NCBI GenBank assembly: GCA_023252235.1
Contig: JAHEXH010000003.1
Location: 1 to 64,000 of the forward strand
Reading direction: 5' to 3'
Source: Nitrosotalea sp.
Lineage (GTDB): Archaea; Thermoproteota; Nitrososphaeria; Nitrososphaerales; Nitrosopumilaceae
DNA length: 64,000 bases
Shown: piece after piece, positions 19,305 through 29,469 of the stretch
How positions within the stretch are numbered: the first letter of the stretch is position 1
Layout of the letters: each line of letters opens with the position of its first letter
The notes under the pieces: generated by a model
Database searches by the model: none
The model's input: only the letters and a program-made list of their open reading frames with translations
Told to the model about the DNA's origin: nothing
Translations under genes and position numbers: made by a program

Positions 19305-20537
19305 ATGGTACTTGTAATTGATGCACAGATAGCTGGAATTTCTGGAGATATGTTACTTTCTTCGTTAGTCAGCATAGGTGCAAACAAGTCCAAAGTTATA
19401 GATGGTGTATATTCAGTCGAAGAGTATCTCAAAGGTTCAAAAATTGTAAAACTAGATTTTGACAAGGTTGTAAAACATGGAATAGAGGCAACCCACCTTA
19501 TTTTAGAGACAAGTGAAGATCATCACGAACGAAAAGGAATTGAGATTCAAGAATGCATATTATCAACATCAGATAAGATAGGATTATCTGAAAAAGCTAA
19601 AGTTTTCGCAAAGGAGAGCATTAGATCATTACTTCATGCAGAATCAAAGATACATGGAGAACCTCTAGAAGCAGTACATTTTCATGAAGCATCAAGTATT
19701 GATACTGCCATAGACATCATTGGTTCTGCAATTGCATTAGATGATCTAAAGTTATTTTCAGATGAAATTGTTTCAACCCCAGTGGCAGTTGGTAGTGGTA
19801 CTCTAACGTTTTCTCATGGAACCACATCCAATCCTGCAAGTGCCATACTTGAGATATTCCGTGATTCAGACATTGTAATTTATGGTGGACGTGTAAAAGA
19901 AGAACTTACCACACCTACAGGTGCAAGCCTACTTGTAAATCTGTCAGATAGGTGTTCAGAGTTTTATCCAACAATGAAAATAAAATCAATAGGATATGGT
20001 GCCGGTAACAAGGACTTCGATAGTTTTTCCAATGTTTTGAAAATTGTCAAAGGAGAATCAACAGATGAATTTCAGTTAGATACAGTACAAATTCTTGAAA
20101 CAAATCTAGATGATGTGTCTGGTGAGACAGTTGGACATATGATTGACAAGTTAATTGCAAATGGTGCAAAGGACGTTACTGTAACAAGTGCAATAACAAA
20201 GAAAGGGAGACCAACTAATCTTGTTTCCATAATATGTGATCCATCTGTTACAAATAGATTGATGAGCATACTTGTTTCAGAGACTGGCACTTTAGGCGTA
20301 CGAATCAGATCCTCTAGTCGCTATGTCGTTCCAAGAATAATTGTTTCAGTACCAATTCTCTTACAAGAAAAAAGTTTCATTGTGAAATGTAAAATTGTAA
20401 AACATGGTGAAACAATCAAACATTTCAAAGTAGAATCAGATGAAGTCAAATCAATTGCAGAGTCATTATCATTATCGTTTAAAGCTGCATCAGATTTGAT
20501 ATCAGGTGAAGTCAAACGGAGACTAGACATAAAATGA
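19305..20537 (+). CDS. larC: Nickel insertion/pincer cofactor protein LarC
   Basis: 410 aa; DAQIAGISGDMLLSSLVSIGA, HFHEASSIDTAIDIIGSAIALDDL, ETNLDDVSGE. Confidence 0.9.
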   Translation: MVLVIDAQIAGISGDMLLSSLVSIGANKSKVIDGVYSVEEYLKGSKIVKLDFDKVVKHGIEATHLILETSEDHHERKGIEIQECILSTSDKIGLSEKAKVFAKESIRSLLHAESKIHGEPLEAVHFHEASSIDTAIDIIGSAIALDDLKLFSDEIVSTPVAVGSGTLTFSHGTTSNPASAILEIFRDSDIVIYGGRVKEELTTPTGASLLVNLSDRCSEFYPTMKIKSIGYGAGNKDFDSFSNVLKIVKGESTDEFQLDTVQILETNLDDVSGETVGHMIDKLIANGAKDVTVTSAITKKGRPTNLVSIICDPSVTNRLMSILVSETGTLGVRIRSSSRYVVPRIIVSVPILLQEKSFIVKCKIVKHGETIKHFKVESDEVKSIAESLSLSFKAASDLISGEVKRRLDIK

Positions 20538-21334
20538 AACAGATAGAAGAATTAGTAAATTGGTTTCACGGAAAAGAAAAAGTCATAGTAGCTCTTTCGG
20601 GCGGCGTTGATAGTGCCCTTGTGGCATACGCTGCTCAAAAAGCTCTAGGCAGACAAGCTATTGCAGTAACTGCAGATTACAAGACACTCTCTCAAGAAGA
20701 GTTAGAATCTGCAAAGACAGTGTGTAAGGAGATAGGAATCAGACATATGATTATCGAATACAACGAATTGGACAATCCTAACTTTGTAAAAAATGATCAA
20801 AACAGATGTTTTCATTGTAGGACCGAATTAGCAGAACATCTTCTTAGACTATCAAAAACAGAAAAAATTAATCTCATCGTAGACGGAACTAACCTAGATG
20901 ATCTCACAGAATATCGACCAGGAATAATAGCCCTCAAAAAAAATGGTGTTCAAAATCCACTGGTAGAAAGTAGATTCACAAAATCGGATGTTAGAAAGAT
21001 AGCAAGAGAAGTGGGTCTTTCAATACATGACAAACCATCCAACTCGTGTTTAGCATCTCGTATTCCATGGGGCAATACAGTTACAGCTGAGAAGCTTGCA
21101 AGAATTGAGAAGAGTGAGATGATGATAAAACAACTTTTTGGGGTAAGACAAGTAAGAGTTCGAGATTTTGGAAATAGTGCTAACATAGAAGTAGGTAAAG
21201 ATGAAATCATATTTCTTAATGATGAAAAAAAAATGTCAGCGTTAAAGGAATACATGAATCAGTTTGGATTTGATACTGTTTTAGTAGATCCTAGCGGATA
21301 CAGACCAGGTAAACTCAACGTGATAACAGATTGA
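20534..21334 (+). CDS. larE: ATP-dependent sacrificial sulfur transferase LarE (PP-loop)
   Basis: 266 aa; PP-loop ALSGGVDSALVAY, NRCFHCRTEL, PSNSCLASRIPWG; overlaps larC by 4 nt. Confidence 0.9.
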   Translation: MKQIEELVNWFHGKEKVIVALSGGVDSALVAYAAQKALGRQAIAVTADYKTLSQEELESAKTVCKEIGIRHMIIEYNELDNPNFVKNDQNRCFHCRTELAEHLLRLSKTEKINLIVDGTNLDDLTEYRPGIIALKKNGVQNPLVESRFTKSDVRKIAREVGLSIHDKPSNSCLASRIPWGNTVTAEKLARIEKSEMMIKQLFGVRQVRVRDFGNSANIEVGKDEIIFLNDEKKMSALKEYMNQFGFDTVLVDPSGYRPGKLNVITD

Positions 21335-22488
21335 TCTATTTAGATAATGCAGCATCTACACCAGTTCATGAAAAGGTCGTAGAGGATATGTTACCTTATT
21401 TCAGAGAACAGTATGGAAATCCTTCTTCCATACACAGACATGGTAGGCTTGCAAATACAGCAATTCAAAATGCAAGAAAGCGAATTGCGGCACTTATCAA
21501 TGCAGATAGTAATGAAATACTCTTAACTTCGGGCGGAACAGAGTCAAACAATACCGCAATCTATGGCATGGCATCACAAAGCAAAGGAAGACACATCATA
21601 ACATCATCCATTGAACATGATGCAATACTTGAACCATGTAGACGTCTTGAAAAGGAAGGATACAGAATATCTTTTCTTCCTGTAGACCAACATGGTTTTG
21701 TAAATCCAGAAGATCTTAAAAAAGAGATTTCAAGTGATACTTGTTTGATTACGATAATGTATGCAAATAATGAAGTTGGCACAATACAGTCCATAAAAGA
21801 AATAGCTAAAATTGCAAGAGAGAAAAACATCATTTTTCATACAGATGCTGTTCAAGCAGTAGGAAAGACTCCTGTAGACGTTAAGGAATTAGGAATAGAC
21901 TTGCTTTCAATATCATCTCATAAAATAAACGGTCCAAAAGGTGTAGGTGCATTGTATATCAGAAATGGTGTAAAAATATCCCCTCTAATATTAGGAGGGG
22001 GTCAGGAAAGTGGACTTCGATCCGGTACAGAAAATGTGGCAAGCATTGTAGGATTTGGAATGGCATGCAAACTGGCAAAGGATAACGTAAATGAGAATAT
22101 GACGCACTTCAAAAAATTAACTACTAGATTGATCTCAAGAGTTTTAGCTGAGATACCTTTTACTACTCTTAATGGTCATCCTGATGTGAGAATTCCCAAT
22201 AATACTCACTTTACTTTTCTTGGTGTAAGTGGAGAGGATCTCATAATAAAATTAGATGAAAATAAAATATCCGCGTCTACTGGCTCTGCATGTTCTGTAA
22301 AAATCCAGAAAGCATCGCATGTTCTAAAGGCAATGGGATTTTCGCATGAACAAGTTACAGGTTCTTTACGTCTTACAGTAGGAATAACAAACACAGAACA
22401 AGAAATCGATGAAACGGTAGACGTATTAAAAAAAGTTGTTCAAGAATTGCGTGCGGTATCACCATACAAAAGCAAGTACAACTTTTGA
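21331..22488 (+). CDS. Cysteine desulfurase (NifS/IscS-like)
   Basis: 385 aa; YLDNAASTPVHEKV, SSHKINGPKGVGALYIR, SASTGSACSV; TTG start overlapping larE by 4 nt. Confidence 0.93.
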   Translation: MIYLDNAASTPVHEKVVEDMLPYFREQYGNPSSIHRHGRLANTAIQNARKRIAALINADSNEILLTSGGTESNNTAIYGMASQSKGRHIITSSIEHDAILEPCRRLEKEGYRISFLPVDQHGFVNPEDLKKEISSDTCLITIMYANNEVGTIQSIKEIAKIAREKNIIFHTDAVQAVGKTPVDVKELGIDLLSISSHKINGPKGVGALYIRNGVKISPLILGGGQESGLRSGTENVASIVGFGMACKLAKDNVNENMTHFKKLTTRLISRVLAEIPFTTLNGHPDVRIPNNTHFTFLGVSGEDLIIKLDENKISASTGSACSVKIQKASHVLKAMGFSHEQVTGSLRLTVGITNTEQEIDETVDVLKKVVQELRAVSPYKSKYNF

Positions 22489-22504
22489 AAATTTGAGATT
22501 TCCA

Positions 22505-25500
22505 CTATGGAAGAACTTGAATTTTGTATTGATTACTATCTATAAGCGGTACTAGAGAATCCAGTCCATTCCACACATAGACTTCTGCAGAATAAGACCC
22601 AGATGATGTCGGTATCCAGTGAATTTCCTCATTAGTAGTTGATAAATTCACAAGATTAGATTCTGACCATTTTAGAAAAACCACTTTATTATTACTGTCT
22701 TTTATCTGGACAATGTACGAGATTTTCTGGGAATTTTGATAATATTTGTTTGAGATCATACTCTTAAAATTTATCGTTTGTCCAACATGAGGATTTTGAA
22801 GTAGTGGTCTTCCTGAGTCATCACTGATTTGAGTTGACTTGGAGATCATTGTCTTGTATTGATTAGTAATTGTGGTAGGCTGTGTTGTGGATTGTGTTTT
22901 AGCAGGAACAACGACCGTAGAACTGATCACAGCAGATCTACCAAATTCATCTCTAAAATCATGATACCATGCCTGAACATTTCCTCCAACTGGAGATATC
23001 AGAGCAGTCCCATCTGCATTACATATCTTGGAAGGCATTTTAAAAAGTCCCTTGAATATTCCCGTACCTGGTCCAGTTTCTGTCAGTGTAAAACCAGTGG
23101 ACGCAAGTCCGCCAGATGGAACTCCATTTATAGTACAATGATGAAATCTAAACCCCTTAATCCAAACTTCTAAGAGTATATTTCCATTACTATCTCCAAC
23201 AGTATCATCAGATGTTGAGGTAGGATCATTTACGCTTGTGTAAGTCACAATTGTATTAGCATCAGTAACCAGATCAGGATCATTTACAGTTATTGTTACA
23301 ACTGAGCCAATTCTATAATTGGGCGAATCAAGTATCACTTTACCAGTATGTGTAGGAAGAGGATGTTGTGATGTTACCGTTGTGGATGTTCCACCTTGGG
23401 TACTCAAGATTGAAAAATGAATTGCATTAGCATCTGTAAGTTGATCATTTATAAGAAATTTAATATTACTTCCAAAAGTTCTCAGACTTTTAATCAAATT
23501 AGGATCAAACTGATTTAATTGATTTATTATTGTGTACTCCATTGTACCAGAGAATACGCCTGAATTGGCAGATGTTTCTTGTAGTTCTGCTCTATAGATA
23601 GCATTATTCACTTGTTGGTTGTTATTATTTCCAAAAGAAAATAGATCAAACACAATTGGTTGAGTATTGACAGGATTTGAGAACTTGCCTTGAGTGTTGA
23701 AATTTATTTCTAAGAACACTGGAAGATTGGATGACATTGATTCTATAGATGCTATCGTAGAATCACTTATCTGGACTATACCATTACCTGATACAATTGC
23801 TCCGGGTGTCAAGATTTGTACAGGTGAGCTGCCAACTGTTCCAAAGTATAATGTCATGCGTGTGCCAGAAAATGATGTTATTCCGAGTTGCTGCTGAAAA
23901 GATCTCAGATCATAATTAATCCAGTTAGTTCCCTTTGAGTTTGAATGACTAGTATCAATGAGGATGTCTTTAAGAGATTGTGTTGTAATACCTAGATTTA
24001 ACGTAATTTTCTGGAAACTAGGCATGGATTGTGATCTAGTATCTATCATTAATCTCAATGAATTAGCATCAAATACAGTAGATGGAACAGAAAGAGGATT
24101 TAAAAAATCCATAGAATTTGGATAGAATTTAACACTTGAAGAGCTACTCAATGTAATTGGATTTCCGATCTTCAAAGTTGGAATTTTAGATGAATTTCTA
24201 AAAACATCGAGTTGATCAACCGAAGTAGATTTAAGATTTTGATCATTGTCAACAAGAGTAATTGTTTCTCTTTGTCCGGGATTGAATTGTCCCGGAGTAC
24301 CAACAGTAAGACTTGCCGTTGAGGTACCAGCAACAATAGAAACACCTTTGAGATTATATTGTATGGTACCACTATTGCCTCTTGGTGAATTTGACGATAC
24401 TCCTATTGTAGATACTCCACTATGAGAACTTTCAAAAATTCCGGTATTTGGTCCCGTTTCTACAAAAGTTACTAGCTTGTTGTATGAAGTACTTGGTAAA
24501 GATAAGCTAGTTTGAACAGAGTTAGTTTTCAGGTTAACAACATTTCCTAAATCCATACTGACTTGGCCATTATCCTTAAAACCAAGACTGCTCAGGTAAG
24601 GAATTAGATTTACTAATCCCGAACCACTTGCACCGCTTCCTGATACTCCAAATGCTTGATAAAATGTAGCCAGAGGAGAATTAACATTGAAGGTCCAAGA
24701 GTCTTGCGAAGTAGGATCTATGTTTAACTCTGCATCATTTATTGTTACAAATACTTCAGAGCTACTAGGATATCCACTTCTGTCAAGTTTTAATGAAATA
24801 TTTGGAATTTCGAAATAATTAAGATCTACACTTTGTGTACCCGTTGAGCGATTATATTCTATGTGAACACTATTACTAAAAGTAAAAAGCTGAATGGGAG
24901 GCCAAACATTTGGATTAATTCCTACTTGACCAACTGGAACTTGTGGATTTGTGTTCAAGGATGGAGAATTTCTTATAACATTATTTTGATTTGTAGGAGT
25001 TGTCGGAGTACCACTACATGAGCTAAAACCTGAATTTCCTTGAGTAGTACCAGACAATCCGGCTGAATCTGGAATTGCCACTCCATCAGTCTGTGAAATA
25101 TCTATTCCTAGAACAGATGATGGTGTAGAACCTGAACAAAATACTCCAAAGTCAATACTTTGACCGGGTGACCCAGAAAGTGCAGCTTGATCAGCCTGTT
25201 TTGCTTTATCAGTATTTGCAAAAAAAGCATGCCAATTACCATCAGAGCCCTGAACCATTCTAAGACGTTTTCCATCCACTGAAACACCTGGTTCACCTAT
25301 TGCTTGATCTAATTGAGTATTATCTTCCCGTACTATAACTTCAATTATCATTGGTCCAGAAAAATTATTATTAAAGAGACTATTTTCAGCAGAGACGAAA
25401 AGATTAGGATGATCAGAATACGCATGTACGTTAGGCAGAGTCATTGGTGGTATAATCATCGAAGAAATTAGAAGAATCACAAGAATTTTGTACAACTTTC

Positions 25501-25561
25501 TAATGTGAGTAGATGTACAAGATAATGTTATCGAATAATTCATACCAAAAATGATTGGCAT
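22505..25561 (-). CDS. Large secreted S-layer-like protein
   Basis: 1018 aa; signal region, then NLFVSAENSLFNNNFSGPMIIEVIVRE...GKRLRMVQGSDGNWHAFFA, resembling the N-terminus of thaumarchaeal S-layer proteins (from memory). Confidence 0.75.
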   Translation of the reverse strand: MPIIFGMNYSITLSCTSTHIRKLYKILVILLISSMIIPPMTLPNVHAYSDHPNLFVSAENSLFNNNFSGPMIIEVIVREDNTQLDQAIGEPGVSVDGKRLRMVQGSDGNWHAFFANTDKAKQADQAALSGSPGQSIDFGVFCSGSTPSSVLGIDISQTDGVAIPDSAGLSGTTQGNSGFSSCSGTPTTPTNQNNVIRNSPSLNTNPQVPVGQVGINPNVWPPIQLFTFSNSVHIEYNRSTGTQSVDLNYFEIPNISLKLDRSGYPSSSEVFVTINDAELNIDPTSQDSWTFNVNSPLATFYQAFGVSGSGASGSGLVNLIPYLSSLGFKDNGQVSMDLGNVVNLKTNSVQTSLSLPSTSYNKLVTFVETGPNTGIFESSHSGVSTIGVSSNSPRGNSGTIQYNLKGVSIVAGTSTASLTVGTPGQFNPGQRETITLVDNDQNLKSTSVDQLDVFRNSSKIPTLKIGNPITLSSSSSVKFYPNSMDFLNPLSVPSTVFDANSLRLMIDTRSQSMPSFQKITLNLGITTQSLKDILIDTSHSNSKGTNWINYDLRSFQQQLGITSFSGTRMTLYFGTVGSSPVQILTPGAIVSGNGIVQISDSTIASIESMSSNLPVFLEINFNTQGKFSNPVNTQPIVFDLFSFGNNNNQQVNNAIYRAELQETSANSGVFSGTMEYTIINQLNQFDPNLIKSLRTFGSNIKFLINDQLTDANAIHFSILSTQGGTSTTVTSQHPLPTHTGKVILDSPNYRIGSVVTITVNDPDLVTDANTIVTYTSVNDPTSTSDDTVGDSNGNILLEVWIKGFRFHHCTINGVPSGGLASTGFTLTETGPGTGIFKGLFKMPSKICNADGTALISPVGGNVQAWYHDFRDEFGRSAVISSTVVVPAKTQSTTQPTTITNQYKTMISKSTQISDDSGRPLLQNPHVGQTINFKSMISNKYYQNSQKISYIVQIKDSNNKVVFLKWSESNLVNLSTTNEEIHWIPTSSGSYSAEVYVWNGLDSLVPLIDSNQYKIQVLP

Positions 25562-25603
25562 GTTACACTAAGTTTTAACTAAGGGGCATAATCCAAATGC
25601 GTT

Positions 25604-26110
25604 GTGATAAAACCCAAACCAATCATAATAACAAGCGGCATACTGATATTGATAGGTATTGCAATAACAGCATATCAGTCTCAGACAACTTCTGAAAACC
25701 TTTCAAATCAACAAAAGACTCTAGGTGTTGGAACTCAAATGACCATTACAAAAGGAATGGATCCGAACAATAATCAGAAAGGAGTATATGCTATTCAAGT
25801 AACTGATCTAAAAAACGATGATAATGTCAAAGCAATTGTAATTGATCCTAGCGGTACTACAATAATAACAAAATCTGTAACAAAAAATCCGATTCAAGAA
25901 ATGTTCAAGATCACCTCCTCTGGAAATTACACCTTGCAAATAGAGAACCAAGGAAATAGAGAGATTCAGATTCTTGGAATTATTGGATATTATCCAGAAG
26001 GTATAGAATTAGCAGATATTTCTGGATTTATTGTACTTTTGATTGGTCTTAGCGGACTTGCAGTTGGTATGATGTATCTCATAAAAAATCGTGTCAAGCC
26101 TCAATCTTAG
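25604..26110 (+). CDS. Membrane-anchored hypothetical protein with N- and C-terminal TM helices
   Basis: 168 aa, hydrophobic ends; GTG start; divergent from the S-layer-like gene. Confidence 0.65.
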   Translation: MIKPKPIIITSGILILIGIAITAYQSQTTSENLSNQQKTLGVGTQMTITKGMDPNNNQKGVYAIQVTDLKNDDNVKAIVIDPSGTTIITKSVTKNPIQEMFKITSSGNYTLQIENQGNREIQILGIIGYYPEGIELADISGFIVLLIGLSGLAVGMMYLIKNRVKPQS

Positions 26111-26427
26111 TTAAGATATTGATCTAGTTCGGTCAGTCCATCAACTACATTTTTAAAATTACCATCACTTTCCATGATTTTGTTAAGTTTACTCAAGTCA
26201 ACTTTGAAAATCTCATTTCCATTACTTTGATTGATTGTAACGAAATTATGCTCTATTACGTATGAAAGACGCTCTTTTATCTGATTCAATGATAATTGTA
26301 ATTTATCTGTCAGATATGTAGAATCTTTTTCTCCGCTTTCAAGCTCTGCAAGAATTGATGATATTTCAGGATCTACCAAAGTTTCCATCATTTTTTGTTT
26401 ATCAAAACTTTCACTCAAATCTACCAA
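26107..26427 (-). CDS. Small hypothetical protein, possible winged-helix fold, third gene of the MoxR-VWA operon
   Basis: 106 aa; overlaps the VWA gene by 7 nt. Confidence 0.65.
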   Translation of the reverse strand: MVDLSESFDKQKMMETLVDPEISSILAELESGEKDSTYLTDKLQLSLNQIKERLSYVIEHNFVTINQSNGNEIFKVDLSKLNKIMESDGNFKNVVDGLTELDQYLN

Positions 26428-27761
26428 CCATTCCTAGAATTCAGTATTTTTTTCTTGTTAGATATAAAATCACTGATTAAGACCCTATCAATTTTTTCCG
26501 GATTAATATAATATGCTTTCCCCCGTAGATGTTTTTCAAGACTTTCAACATAACTCAATAGTTCCGCTTCTTCGCTTACCATTATAGTATCAATTTCGAT
26601 ACCTTCTTTTTTGCATTTTTTTGCTTCGTACAGTGTTTTTGATTCCACCGCAGGATCAACTTGTCTATATCGATAACACAGGTATACCATTTCATCACCT
26701 AAATCCAGTTTGACATCTCTCTCATTTTTTATTTTAGAGAGAGTCGTTTCATCTGGTCTGTAAAAATGTGAATATGGTTTATCTGATAGTATTGCATTTT
26801 TTTGTGATTCATCATCAACAAAACAGGCGCTTGGTTGACCATCAGTTATTAGAACAATTCTTTTATTTTGTGATCCATCTTTCTTTAGGATCTTTAACGC
26901 TAGTCTCATGGCAGCTTGATAATTCGTATAATGAAGGAAATTATCATTTGCATCATAAGTTTTCAGATATGGTATGTCATGAGGATCAATTTGTGATGCA
27001 AGTGAACCAAAACCAACAATGTAAATAGAATCATTTGGAAAGAATTTTTTATTCAATACATATAATGCCCACAGAGCCTTTTTTGCTGCTTCTATTCTAG
27101 TTCCTTCTCCTGAACTTAGAGAATATTTCATCGTAGAACTAAGATCTATACAGTAAACTACTGTAACTTTTACTTCTCCCTTTGTCTCAAATTTTTCAAA
27201 ATCATCAAATTCTATTTCAAGTGGGAATTTAATAGGTTCATTTTTAATTTTTTTTCTCTGTATAATATTCAACATGGTCTTTGGTACATTCAGATGTTTG
27301 ATGTCATCTCCTACTTCGAGTTTTTGTGTTGTGTCAAGTATTGTATCACCTGATCCAATATTCTTAGTTTCATGAAAACCAGAACCTCCTTCATTAACTG
27401 CTTTCATAACATCTTCAAGCATTATTTGCCCAATTTCAAAAAAAGCTTTTTTCGTTAACCATTTTTTATCATCTTTGAGATAACCAAGTTTCTGCAAACG
27501 TTTTGTCATCGGTTCATCATTATCAGATACTTCTGTTTCTTGTTGATTTTCATTTTTTTCTTGATTTTCTGATGTTTTCTGCATTGCACCTTTCAATATG
27601 CTTTCCAAATCTTTCATTGATGGTGTTTTTTCTTTTAAGACCTGATTTGCAATTGTTTGAAGAGATTGTTTGAGTTCTTCATTAGATATCTCAGATGAAG
27701 GATTTTCAGATTTATTATTCTCGCTTGGAAAATAGACAAAGTTTGCTGTATTAGCTCGCAA
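26421..27761 (-). CDS. VWA domain-containing protein
   Basis: 446 aa; MIDAS-like VVYCIDLSSTMKYS and LITDGQPSA. Confidence 0.85.
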   Translation of the reverse strand: MRANTANFVYFPSENNKSENPSSEISNEELKQSLQTIANQVLKEKTPSMKDLESILKGAMQKTSENQEKNENQQETEVSDNDEPMTKRLQKLGYLKDDKKWLTKKAFFEIGQIMLEDVMKAVNEGGSGFHETKNIGSGDTILDTTQKLEVGDDIKHLNVPKTMLNIIQRKKIKNEPIKFPLEIEFDDFEKFETKGEVKVTVVYCIDLSSTMKYSLSSGEGTRIEAAKKALWALYVLNKKFFPNDSIYIVGFGSLASQIDPHDIPYLKTYDANDNFLHYTNYQAAMRLALKILKKDGSQNKRIVLITDGQPSACFVDDESQKNAILSDKPYSHFYRPDETTLSKIKNERDVKLDLGDEMVYLCYRYRQVDPAVESKTLYEAKKCKKEGIEIDTIMVSEEAELLSYVESLEKHLRGKAYYINPEKIDRVLISDFISNKKKILNSRNGW

Positions 27762-29385
27762 TGTATGTGCCCTCTTTTCTATCTAGAATTTTAGGCTCTA
27801 GCCAGCAGAGACCATCAAGTACCAATTCTACAACTCCAGCTTTGAGTTCATTATGTGCACTTTCTGAAAACAGTAGAGCATCGTTAGAAATCTCATGCTT
27901 TTTAGTTTCTTTTACAAAGCCCTCCTGATCAGAAATGACTTTTTGATATACATTAGTAATCAAATTTAGAAGAGAATTAAAATTCTTCAATTGATTGTCG
28001 TATGATGTTTGCATACTATTTGAACCAAGTATCATCTGTGATACTTGGAATGATTTACCTAGGAATTCTTTTTTTATCGAGTCTAAAATGCTCGAGTCCA
28101 CACCTGTCAAATATTCAAGCGATGTTTCTTTCATAGCGTTGAAAATTAGACTTTTTAGAACTTTTGTACGATTTTCTGTTATATCATCAAGTTCAGCAAG
28201 TTCAAATTTTACAGATTGAGTAATGGAAAATATATCACATGGTCTTGGTACAGCAAGAATATCATGAGATATAGATCTGGTTCTTTCTGCTTCGCCTACA
28301 AGCAGTTCTAAACTATGAACACCCATTCTGACACTCACACCCTTGTCTTGATTAATTTCATTACTCGAACGAGCTGTTTGAACAATTCTCGTTAAGATTT
28401 TCAATAAGAATATAGGAATAAATGATCTCGGTATTTTCGCTTCCTGTATTATTATAAGCATTTCTTCAATGATTGATCTTGGGTAATGAGTTTGAATGTG
28501 GCTTTTTAATCTGTCATAAAGTGGTTCGATTATTTTTCCAGAGTGAGTATAATCTATAGGGTTTGCAGTTGCAAAAAATACTGTTTTGGGTTCAAAGATG
28601 ACAGGAAATGAACCAGTAGTGAATCTTCCCTCTTGTAAGACAGACAACAGCGCTACTTGTTTTCTTGTATCAAGAACAGGTAATTCATCAATACAAAATA
28701 ATCCATGTTTTGCTTGCATCAGCTGACCTGGGGAATAAGATTCAATTTCATACATTTCTGTACCTTTCTTTGTTATCTTGATTGCATCTATCTGACCAAC
28801 CAAATCCTTTACAGAAATGTCCGGAGTTGCCAATACATACTTGAATCTGTGTCGGCCATTAACCCATTCAATTGGAGTATCAAGTTTATTATTGCGAATT
28901 TTTTCTATGCTTTCACCATCAACATAAAATTTTGGAATTGTCATGTGATTTTCTTTATCCTCCAATAAAGATATCAGATCATTAGGTGGAAGATCTAGGG
29001 GACAATCATTTGTTATACTACCTCTAATTAGTGGCATTGGGGAAAGCAGAGTTTCTGCAATGGTTTGGGCTATCCTAGTCTTTGCCTGCCCTATTTGTCC
29101 TACCAAAATCACATCATGGCATGATAGTATCGCTCTATCCAAAGCAGGAATAACATCATCGTCAAAACCTATTATTCCAGGATATGTAATACTTTTTGAT
29201 TTTATCTTTGAAATTAAATTTCTACGTAGTTGTTCCTTTGCACCAACTACCTTGTAATTAATTTCTAGGAGATCTCTTAATGTCTTAATTTGTTTATAAT
29301 CTTCAGGAACACCAGCTAGGATTTCAGCATACTTTGGTTCTGAACCATAACTTCTAGTAACAAGATTTTCAAGTTCCTGAGTCAA
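27751..29385 (-). CDS. MoxR/magnesium-chelatase-like AAA+ ATPase
   Basis: 544 aa; Walker A VGQIGQAKTR, Walker B GLFCIDEL, FFATANP sensor; overlaps the VWA gene by 11 nt. Confidence 0.88.
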   Translation of the reverse strand: MTQELENLVTRSYGSEPKYAEILAGVPEDYKQIKTLRDLLEINYKVVGAKEQLRRNLISKIKSKSITYPGIIGFDDDVIPALDRAILSCHDVILVGQIGQAKTRIAQTIAETLLSPMPLIRGSITNDCPLDLPPNDLISLLEDKENHMTIPKFYVDGESIEKIRNNKLDTPIEWVNGRHRFKYVLATPDISVKDLVGQIDAIKITKKGTEMYEIESYSPGQLMQAKHGLFCIDELPVLDTRKQVALLSVLQEGRFTTGSFPVIFEPKTVFFATANPIDYTHSGKIIEPLYDRLKSHIQTHYPRSIIEEMLIIIQEAKIPRSFIPIFLLKILTRIVQTARSSNEINQDKGVSVRMGVHSLELLVGEAERTRSISHDILAVPRPCDIFSITQSVKFELAELDDITENRTKVLKSLIFNAMKETSLEYLTGVDSSILDSIKKEFLGKSFQVSQMILGSNSMQTSYDNQLKNFNSLLNLITNVYQKVISDQEGFVKETKKHEISNDALLFSESAHNELKAGVVELVLDGLCWLEPKILDRKEGTYIAS

Positions 29386-29469
29386 TGTGATAAATACTCT
29401 CTAAATCCGATTTAAAGTATTATTATTTTAGTATGGTTTTTATCGGGGATACAGGGGATTTTTTAATAC

